From: Hellea sp039977295
GTDB lineage: Bacteria; Pseudomonadota; Alphaproteobacteria; Caulobacterales; Maricaulaceae
Direction of reading: 5' to 3'
NCBI GenBank assembly: GCA_039977295.1
Contig: JBDWDN010000005.1
Span: 62,001-126,000 of the forward strand
Length of the DNA stretch: 64,000 bases
Made by a program: the position numbers and the translations under genes. The notes beneath the pieces were generated by a model. It had not been told where the DNA came from. It made no database searches and was given only the letters and a program-made list of their open reading frames with translations. Shown here in pieces: positions 57,967 to 64,000 of this stretch (the stretch's first letter is position 1; each line of letters starts with the position of its first letter).

Positions 57967-58974
57967 TTAACCCCAAAGGTCTTGCTCAGGGGGATGGATG
58001 ATCGATCCTTCATAGCGCATGGCTTTATCTCTATCCTTTGCCAGCAATAACGGGCCATCTAAATCAATACAATCGGCATAGCTCTCGAGCATCATGATGG
58101 GCGCCATCGCTAGCGATGTTCCCACCATACATCCTGCCATTATAATGAAGCCTTTGGCCTTTGCCGCGCGCATAAGCTCTAACCCCGCCGTTAGGCCCCC
58201 GCATTTATCAAGCTTTACATTCACCGCGCGGTAGCCGGCCTCCCAAAGGCGGTCTAAATCCTTAGCGGTGTGTAAAGACTCATCTGCGCAAAATACCGGC
58301 AGGGCGTTAGGCGTGTTTGGAACTCTGTCATCATGCGCGCGGGGCAGGGGCTGCTCAATCATGACCACAGGCAAGCCGCTTAGCGCAGATTGAAATGCCG
58401 TTACGGTGTCAGGGGATAAGGCTTCATTGGCGTCAATAATCAGCTCGGCATCTGGGCGAGCCTCCATAACCGCCAAACAGGCTGCTAGGCCCTCATCGCT
58501 TCCAATTTTTACCTTTAAAAGCGGATAGGCGCTGGCCTTGAGGGCGGCTGAACGCATCTTTGCGGCTGTATCGATGGATAATGTATAGGCGGTTCGCCGC
58601 GGCCGGGGCGTGGCCAGACCTAACAGTTCAGCTATTGTTTTGCCTTTTGTCTTAGCGGTCAAATCCCATAGCGCGCAATCCACGGCATTTCTGGCAGCGC
58701 CTGCGGGTAAAAGGTCTTGCAGCGTTTCAGGAGCAATGCCTTTTTCAAGATGCGCGCGGATAGTTTCGATTTGCTGGCTTACCCTTTGAGGCGTCTCATT
58801 ATAGCGCGCATAAGGGCGGCATTCTCCGCGCCCCTCATATCCGCCGTCTTGTAAGGTCACGGTGACGACCGAAATTTCGGTCAATGCGCCCCGAGATATT
58901 CGAAATTCTCCGGCCACGGGCCATTTTTCCGTTTGAATTTTTAAGCGGGGCAATGCTAATCCTGTCTTGACCAA
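57967..58974 (-). CDS. Dipeptide epimerase (L-Ala-D/L-Glu epimerase type)
   Basis: A 335-residue enolase-superfamily enzyme. The capping domain spans about 1-115. Catalytic residues of the muconate-lactonising/epimerase subgroup are visible: Lys154 and Lys156 (LKVKIG), metal ligands Asp181 (DANE), Glu207 (EQP) and Asp231 (DES), and Lys254/257 (KLDKCGG). The CMVGTSLAMAP motif is typical of Ala-Glu epimerases. It probably helps recycle murein peptides, which suits the neighbouring cell-envelope genes. Divergent from mlaE; starts 27 bases apart. Confidence 0.87.
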   Translation of the reverse strand: MVKTGLALPRLKIQTEKWPVAGEFRISRGALTEISVVTVTLQDGGYEGRGECRPYARYNETPQRVSQQIETIRAHLEKGIAPETLQDLLPAGAARNAVDCALWDLTAKTKGKTIAELLGLATPRPRRTAYTLSIDTAAKMRSAALKASAYPLLKVKIGSDEGLAACLAVMEARPDAELIIDANEALSPDTVTAFQSALSGLPVVMIEQPLPRAHDDRVPNTPNALPVFCADESLHTAKDLDRLWEAGYRAVNVKLDKCGGLTAGLELMRAAKAKGFIIMAGCMVGTSLAMAPIMMLESYADCIDLDGPLLLAKDRDKAMRYEGSIIHPPEQDLWG

Positions 58975-59001
58975 TGCCGCCTTGATACGCAGGTTGCGCG
59001 A

Positions 59002-60147
59002 ATGTCGTCAAATGCCATTTCAGACCCAGCGGAATATGAGCTGTCCCAAGCGGGACGGGTTGTGACCTTTAGGGCTGTGGGAGATTGGACCCTCAAAAAT
59101 ATAGGGCCGATTGACCCCGTGCTCTTATCAGAGCTCGAAGCGCTGGATTATGATAAGGTCCATTATGATTTTTCTGCTGTTACCGAGATGGACACCGCTG
59201 GCGCCTTTGTATTTGCGCGCGCCGTGCGTTTGGGGCCAGGCGACCGAAATGACTGGGAGGTGGTTCAAGGCAGCAAAGGTCAGCGCACCTTAATGCAGGC
59301 CGCCGCTGAATCGGTCTGGGGCGAGCCGCCCAAAGTGACACGCCAATGGTATGATTCCTTGACCCGCATCGGCATTGCGTCAGACCGGTTTTTTTCGGAA
59401 CTGTTTGAAACGATTGCCTTTGTCGGTAAGTTTTTCTCCGTTTTCTTCAGACTTATATTGAGGCCTCGGCAGATACGCTGGAAATCCGTTGTGGCTTTGA
59501 TCGAAGAAATCGGCCTGAATGCGGCGCCTATTGTCATGACGCTTTGCTTTTTCATCGGGGCTGTTATTGCTTATATGGGAGCAAATCTTTTGGCCTCATT
59601 TGGCGCCTCCGTCTTTATGGTTGACCTTGTAGGTGTGTCAGTCTTGCGAGAACTCGCGCCGATTATCACCGCGATTTTGATCGCGGGCCGGTCTGACTCG
59701 GCTTTTACCGCGCAAATCGGCGCGATGAAGATGCGCCAAGAAATTGATGCTATGACCGTGATTGGGCTCGACACATTTGAAACCCTTGTTGTCCCGCGCG
59801 CGCTCGCATGCTTAGTCTCGCTCCCCATTTTGACGTTTCTGGGCATGATGAGCGGTATCTTTGCCGGGATGCTAATAGCTTGGACGGGCGGGATGGATAT
59901 TTCGCCTGCTCTCTTCCTGACGCGGCTAAATGAAGTGGTTGGGGTCAAGAGCTTTTGGGTTGGCATGGTGAAAACGCCTTTCTTCGCCATTATCATTGCC
60001 GTTATTGGATGCCGTCAGGGCCTCGCCGTTACGGGCAGCGTCGAATCCCTTGGCTCGCGGACGACCCAAAGTGTTGTTCAATCCATCTTTGCCGTGATTG
60101 CCGTGAACGCCGTCTTTGCCATTTTGTTCTATAAGATGGGGATATAA
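59002..60147 (+). CDS. mlaE: Lipid-transport ABC permease MlaE with fused STAS domain
   Basis: A 381-residue protein. The first 100 residues form a STAS-like domain (VHYDFSAVTEMDTAGAFVFAR, with the conserved D-x-x-G), equivalent to the separate MlaB of E. coli. The remainder is an MlaE permease with about five to six helices and the family stretch LAPIITAILIAGRSDSAFTAQIGAMK and ALACLVSLPIL. It moves phospholipids between inner membrane and the MCE protein. First gene of mlaE-mlaF-mlaD-lipoprotein. Confidence 0.9.
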   Translation: MSSNAISDPAEYELSQAGRVVTFRAVGDWTLKNIGPIDPVLLSELEALDYDKVHYDFSAVTEMDTAGAFVFARAVRLGPGDRNDWEVVQGSKGQRTLMQAAAESVWGEPPKVTRQWYDSLTRIGIASDRFFSELFETIAFVGKFFSVFFRLILRPRQIRWKSVVALIEEIGLNAAPIVMTLCFFIGAVIAYMGANLLASFGASVFMVDLVGVSVLRELAPIITAILIAGRSDSAFTAQIGAMKMRQEIDAMTVIGLDTFETLVVPRALACLVSLPILTFLGMMSGIFAGMLIAWTGGMDISPALFLTRLNEVVGVKSFWVGMVKTPFFAIIIAVIGCRQGLAVTGSVESLGSRTTQSVVQSIFAVIAVNAVFAILFYKMGI

Positions 60148-60148
60148 G

Positions 60149-60937
60149 ATGAGTGCCGCCCAGAATATTATAGCCCCGCCCATGGAAGCTCGGGGGATTT
60201 TGACGCAATTTGGTGCCAATATTGTGCATGAGAATTTAGATTTTCGCGTCGAAAAAGGCGAAATTGTAGGACTTGTGGGGGGCTCTGGTTCGGGCAAATC
60301 CGTGTTGCTGAACACGATGCTAGGCCTGAAAGACCCAGAGGGCGGCGTCATTCGTTATTTCGGACGTGACCGCAGAGACCTCTCAGATGAAGAGCGCGCG
60401 GACATTAATAATGATATGGGTGTTTTGTTTCAGGGCGGCGCTTTGTTTTCCTCGCTGACGGTGCGTGAAAATATTATGGTGCCGCTGCGCGAACATACTG
60501 ATTTGCCGGTCTCCCTCATGCGCGAACTTGCGGATATGAAAATTCATATGGTGGGATTGCCTGCGCAATCAGCCACGCTTTATCCGTCTGATCTGTCGGG
60601 CGGTATGAAGAAACGGGCGGGACTGGCGCGCGCGCTTTCCCTTGATCCAAAGCTCTTATTTTTAGATGAGCCTACGGCGGGCCTTGATCCAGTAGGCGCT
60701 AACGCATTCGATGAATTGATCCTAGGCCTGCGCGAAGCTATGGATTTGACAATTCTGATGATAACCCATGATCTCGACAGCCTTTACACAATCTGCGACC
60801 GCGTGGCTGTTCTGGTTGATAAACGCATTGCCATCGCGGATAGTCTGCCTAAAGTGCAGCAATATGATCACCCTTGGGTAAAAGAGTATTTCGGCGGGCC
60901 AAGATCGCGGGCCGCGCTAACAGCAGGAAAGACGTAG
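60149..60937 (+). CDS. mlaF: Lipid-transport ABC ATPase MlaF
   Basis: About 262 residues from the ATG at 60149; the longer frame from 60116 overlaps mlaE by 32 bases and lacks a ribosome site, whereas GGGGA lies just before this start. Walker A GGSGSGKS (44-51), Q-loop LFQGGALF, signature LSGGMKKRAGLARAL and Walker B LLFLDEPTAGLDPVGA are typical of MlaF-type ATPases. It drives lipid transport with MlaE and MlaD. Confidence 0.92.
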   Translation: MSAAQNIIAPPMEARGILTQFGANIVHENLDFRVEKGEIVGLVGGSGSGKSVLLNTMLGLKDPEGGVIRYFGRDRRDLSDEERADINNDMGVLFQGGALFSSLTVRENIMVPLREHTDLPVSLMRELADMKIHMVGLPAQSATLYPSDLSGGMKKRAGLARALSLDPKLLFLDEPTAGLDPVGANAFDELILGLREAMDLTILMITHDLDSLYTICDRVAVLVDKRIAIADSLPKVQQYDHPWVKEYFGGPRSRAALTAGKT

Positions 60938-60950
60938 GTCGGGCTATAGA

Positions 60951-61928
60951 ATGGAAAATAAAGCACATTATGCGCTGATCGGCACGTTCGTTTTGATGGC
61001 CCTTTTTGCGATCATCGCCTTCGTCGCGTGGTTGTCTAATGCGCAATTTGACCAGCAATTTGATAAATATGAGGTGTCTTTCCAAGGCGGCGTGCAGGGC
61101 TTGTCACAGGGCACTGAAGTTAGGTTTAATGGTTTAAAGGTGGGGGATGTCACACGCCTACGTATTGACCCCAATGACACCAATGCCGTTTTAGTGGATA
61201 TTCAAGTCGAGGCTGATACGCCTGTTGATACAAAAAGTATCGGGCGTATGGAGCCTCTTGGTCTTACAGGATTAAACTACATACAAATTATTCCTGGTGG
61301 GGAGGGCTTTCCGTTGATTAAGGATCTTCCGGGCCGCGGGCCTTATCGCCTCGTGGGGGAAGCCAGCCGGATTGATATGTTGCTGGGCGGCGGCGGCAAT
61401 GTCATTGAGGCGGCGCAATCTGCCTTGGCCCGCGTAAACACCGTTATGTCGGAAGATGCGATTGCTGACTTTCACGGGATTCTCTCTAATATCAATCAGA
61501 TCACGACCAACTTCAAAGATTTAGATGTTGATGGGGAGTTAGTTGAACGCACCTTAACGGTTATCGCCCAGGCCGCGACGGATGTCTCAAGCGCAGCGAA
61601 CGCCGTAGATATAGCGGCCCAGGATTTTGACAGCTTGGTAAAAGAGGACGTCAAGTCAGCCCTAGCCCGGGCCGAAGTCTCTATGGCTGAGCTCGATAAA
61701 GCGCTTGGTTCTATTGGCACGGCGGCGGACGGGACTGGGGATCTTATTACCGATAGCCGGGACGCGATTAACCGTCTTTCCAATTCAGGCCTGACCGATA
61801 TGGAGGAAACCGTCGATGGAATTCGCCGTATCGTCGACACTCTGGCGCGCGTTGCGGACAGCCTTGAGCAGAACCCGACAGCCTTTATTGCGGGCACTGA
61901 AAGAGAAATAGTGGAGTTGCCGCAATGA
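60951..61928 (+). CDS. mlaD: MCE-domain lipid transport protein MlaD
   Basis: A 325-residue protein with one N-terminal helix (about 7-28), an MCE domain (about 38-116: YEVSFQGGVQGLSQGTEVRFNGLKVG to LTGLNYIQIIPGG region), and a long helical C-terminal part rich in Ala/Asp, likely coiled-coil, longer than E. coli MlaD. It forms the periplasmic ring through which lipids pass. It starts 13 bases after mlaF and overlaps the lipoprotein gene by 4. Confidence 0.9.
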   Translation: MENKAHYALIGTFVLMALFAIIAFVAWLSNAQFDQQFDKYEVSFQGGVQGLSQGTEVRFNGLKVGDVTRLRIDPNDTNAVLVDIQVEADTPVDTKSIGRMEPLGLTGLNYIQIIPGGEGFPLIKDLPGRGPYRLVGEASRIDMLLGGGGNVIEAAQSALARVNTVMSEDAIADFHGILSNINQITTNFKDLDVDGELVERTLTVIAQAATDVSSAANAVDIAAQDFDSLVKEDVKSALARAEVSMAELDKALGSIGTAADGTGDLITDSRDAINRLSNSGLTDMEETVDGIRRIVDTLARVADSLEQNPTAFIAGTEREIVELPQ

Positions 61929-62545
61929 AAACAATGAAAACAGTTTTAGTCGGCGCGGCGGCTTTTACTTTAGCTGGATGCGTATCCCTGTTGCCGGAAC
62001 CCGCACCGGCCGACACGATCTATCGTCTTAGCGCTGTAAATGAGGGGGTACCACAAAGTCCCAATGCTAAGGTTGTACGTATTGATCGCCCCAACGCCGC
62101 AAGTATATTTCAGGGACGAGATGTTGTTGTCTCTCCAGATGGTCGGCGTTTGGCCTCTGCCTCTCAAGCGAAGTGGGCGGAGTCTATCCCTGATATGGTT
62201 CAAAACAGTTTCGTTGATATTCTCGCTGAACGCGAAGGACTTGTTGGCGTGGTGCCCTCTTCGGGGGCCCGGACAGATACGCGCGTGCATTTGACGATTA
62301 AAAGTTTTGAAGCGCGTTTCGATCAAGGCGAGGGCAATGCACCCTTAGCTGTGGTCCACTATTCAGCGACATTGTCAAATGCCTCTAACCGTAACCTGCT
62401 TGGCACATATGACGTAAAGAAAACTGTTCGCTCTTCTGATATTCGTGTGTCCACGATTGTTGAAGCGATGGATAGCGCCAATAAGCAAGCCTTAAACGCG
62501 ATTACTGACTGGCTGGAAACACCAGAGGTGCGCAGTAAAGTTTAG
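61925..62545 (+). CDS. ABC-type transport auxiliary lipoprotein
   Basis: A 206-residue lipoprotein (signal ending LAGC, Cys19). The mature part follows the ABC_trans_aux/PqiC pattern: IYRLSAV, VVRIDRPNAASIFQGRDVV and KWAESIPDMVQNSFVDIL. Such proteins form the outer-membrane end of MCE systems such as Pqi. No MlaC or MlaA gene is in the window, so this protein may take over the last step. Its stop shares bases with the stop of the convergent DedA gene. Confidence 0.82.
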   Translation: MKTMKTVLVGAAAFTLAGCVSLLPEPAPADTIYRLSAVNEGVPQSPNAKVVRIDRPNAASIFQGRDVVVSPDGRRLASASQAKWAESIPDMVQNSFVDILAEREGLVGVVPSSGARTDTRVHLTIKSFEARFDQGEGNAPLAVVHYSATLSNASNRNLLGTYDVKKTVRSSDIRVSTIVEAMDSANKQALNAITDWLETPEVRSKV

Positions 62546-63096
62546 AGCTCGGTTTTTTCGGATTTTTTCCGTTTAAGAATTTGATAGCCGACTAATAATA
62601 GCGCGACACTGATTCCAATAATTGGGAGAAGCCACTCGAATTTCTCGCCCATCACCTCGCCGAGCAAATGGCAAATGGTGAAGATGATGATTGTATAGAC
62701 GGTCGCTGTCAGCGAGATCATCAAGCAAAACTTCCAATAGGGCACGCGAAAAAAACCACAAGCGACATAAGCCGGTATGCGGGCGAGCGGCAGAAAACGC
62801 GCCCCGAAAAGCGTAACGAGCGTGTAGCGCTGAACCTTGTCCTGTAGATCTGCGACGTGTTTCTTTTCAGCGAAGGCGCGGGCGCGAGAGTTTTTGAGCG
62901 CGGCCCAGCCAATCCAATATTTCCAGACATCTGATAATATCAGCCCTGCTAAAATCACAAAGAACATCGTCGGGAAATATTGGGGATTATTGGCAGAGAG
63001 ACTGGCAGCGGCGAGCACCGCTGCGTCTTCTTGGACAAAGGGCCCAAAGAACACGCCCACGTAAATAAGCCACCAAGACTCTGTCAGCAAATCCAT
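62542..63096 (-). CDS. DedA family membrane protein
   Basis: A 184-residue VTT-domain protein with about four to five helices: FGPFVQEDAAVLAAASL near the start, LFGARFLPLARIPAYVACGFFRVPYWKF in the middle (re-entrant segment), and a basic C-terminus (LKRKKSEKTEL). The family exchanges lipids across the inner membrane. It is convergent with the Mla operon, whose products also move lipids, but is on the opposite strand. A 222-base gap separates it from tig; I see no gene in that gap. Confidence 0.85.
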   Translation of the reverse strand: MDLLTESWWLIYVGVFFGPFVQEDAAVLAAASLSANNPQYFPTMFFVILAGLILSDVWKYWIGWAALKNSRARAFAEKKHVADLQDKVQRYTLVTLFGARFLPLARIPAYVACGFFRVPYWKFCLMISLTATVYTIIIFTICHLLGEVMGEKFEWLLPIIGISVALLLVGYQILKRKKSEKTEL

Positions 63097-63318
63097 AAAT
63101 CTGTCGCAGCCCTTCCCGTATCATCGCTGATTCTAGGCTTAATGTGCGTTTTGAATGCCGATTGGCAAGTAAACACTGAATTTTTGCGTAAAACACCCCG
63201 CAACAGGCGTTGCGTTCATATAATGAAAGTGACATAAGGCGCGAAATTTCACTGACAGACACGGGTGCTGAGCGAGACGCGTTGGCACCTTTCCTGTTTA
63301 AGACGATGGACGTTAGCC

Positions 63319-64000
63319 ATGAAGATTAAAGAACTCAAAGCCGAAGGCTTAAGCCACACTTACGCAATTACTGTGCCCAAAGAAGACTTGGCCACAAAGC
63401 TCGAAGCCAAAATTAAAGAGATGCAGCCGCAAGTCTCGCTCAAAGGCTTCCGCCCTGGTAAAGTGCCTGTTGGCCATATCCGTAAAATGTTCGGTCAAAG
63501 CATCATGAAAGACGTCGTCGAAGAGACAGTCAATGAAACAACGCAAAAAGCTATCAATGACAATAAAATCCGCCCTGCAGGTCAGCCGCAAGTTGACCTT
63601 CGCGCAAATGGCGAAGATGTCACAAAAGGCGAAGCAGATTTAGAATATCAACTGACAGTCGAGTCTATTCCTGATTTTGAGCCTGTTGAGCCTGATACAT
63701 TAAAGTTCACGCGCCTAACGCATGAAGCTGATGAAAAAGAGCTAGATGCAGAAGTTGCAAAACTTGGCGAAGGTCAGAAATCTTACAAAAAGAAAGCTAA
63801 GACTGCCAAAGCCAAAAAAGGTGACGCGGTCCTTATCGACTTTGTCGGCACAGTTGACGGCGTGGCCTTTGACGGCGGCGCGATGGAAGGTCATCAGCTT
63901 ATTATCGGGTCTGGTTCTTTCATTCCCGGATTCGAAGATCAACTTGTCGGCGCCAAAGCTGGCGACGAATTAGACGTTAAGGTCACATTCCCAGATCCAT
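63319..64000 (+). CDS. tig: Trigger factor, partial
   Basis: The first 227 residues of trigger factor; the gene runs off the right edge. The ribosome-binding motif GFRPGKVP (43-50) lies in the N-terminal domain, and the FKBP-type peptidyl-prolyl isomerase domain starts near residue 150 (KKGDAVLIDFVGTVDGVAFDGG). It binds at the ribosome exit tunnel and chaperones nascent chains. In most bacteria clpP, clpX and lon follow tig, which would fit the SspB and tmRNA functions in this window, but they are beyond the edge. Confidence 0.95.
   Translation, partial: MKIKELKAEGLSHTYAITVPKEDLATKLEAKIKEMQPQVSLKGFRPGKVPVGHIRKMFGQSIMKDVVEETVNETTQKAINDNKIRPAGQPQVDLRANGEDVTKGEADLEYQLTVESIPDFEPVEPDTLKFTRLTHEADEKELDAEVAKLGEGQKSYKKKAKTAKAKKGDAVLIDFVGTVDGVAFDGGAMEGHQLIIGSGSFIPGFEDQLVGAKAGDELDVKVTFPDP

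Noticed and set aside
63097..63318. tRNA gene upstream of tig
   Set aside because: I checked for a cloverleaf in the 222-base gap because some relatives have one there; no T-arm or acceptor pairing is present.
1..64000. CRISPR arrays, insertion sequences, prophage or toxin-antitoxin modules
   Set aside because: No regularly spaced repeats, transposase, integrase or phage structural genes were seen. The small RHH gene at 29606 has a conserved housekeeping context and no toxin partner.

Overview
The window comes from a free-living alphaproteobacterium, most likely a marine, stalked-bacterium-like lineage near Hyphomonadales/Maricaulales (inference). The evidence is a circularly permuted two-piece tmRNA, the alpha-type ClpXP adaptor SspB, a fumC-DUF4169-ribbon-helix-helix run, an N-acetylglutamate synthase of the fused kinase-fold/NAT type, and moderate GC (roughly 50%). 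There is no rRNA, tRNA, CRISPR array, transposase or integrase. The content is mostly chromosomal housekeeping with some accessory genes.

Layout. 1-6.3 kb: a truncated luciferase-like oxidoreductase, small secreted, lipo- and membrane proteins, two paralogous cold-shock genes, a zinc-ribbon protein, an AT-rich CAP-domain lipoprotein lying between two copies of the zinc-ribbon gene's 3' end, and a degenerate BLUF-like protein. 6.3-13.5 kb: pstSCAB (minus), divergent from an ArsM-type arsenite methyltransferase, a lipoprotein esterase, an unknown lipoprotein and a PhzF isomerase. 13.5-19.5 kb: molybdenum cofactor genes (moeA minus; xdhC, mocA, moaD, moaE, moaB, moaC plus), flanked by a secreted protein with a TonB-box-like N-terminus and an HSL-type esterase. 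19.6-24.6 kb: thiolase and hydroxyacyl-CoA-dehydrogenase-type SDR, M24 aminopeptidase, several palindromic elements and two tiny ORFs. 24.6-32.2 kb: prmA, lipoprotein, uvrD; then sspB, membrane protein, fumC, DUF4169, RHH. 32.4-40 kb: cytochrome P450, tmRNA, DUF2853, an arginine-related pair (M20 deacetylase and NAGS-like protein), an M14 carboxypeptidase and a large secreted protein behind a CRP-type palindrome.

40-49 kb: thyA, PhnA-like protein, queuosine-precursor-type transporter, folA, hflK-hflC-DUF2065-degP (membrane and periplasmic quality control), YjbR, RidA, serB, miaA and a strong small-RNA candidate. 49-55.6 kb: a VTT-domain protein, then the complete rod-shape operon mreB-mreC-mreD-mrdA-rodA. 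55.7-64 kb: an NSS transporter, lipoprotein, dipeptide epimerase, a Mla-type lipid transport operon (STAS-fused MlaE, MlaF, MlaD, auxiliary lipoprotein), DedA, and the 5' part of tig.

The most interesting signals are mainly RNA-level or architectural. They are: twin cold-shock genes sharing promoter, a 36-nt transcript-start block and a hairpin with compensatory changes; the tmRNA with its G3-U70 pair and promoter; an sRNA candidate with a near-consensus promoter and terminator; a gene cassette flanked by 58-bp direct repeats of a gene 3' end; and a NAGS-like protein whose kinase-fold domain has lost its catalytic motifs, next to an acetylcitrulline-deacetylase-like enzyme.
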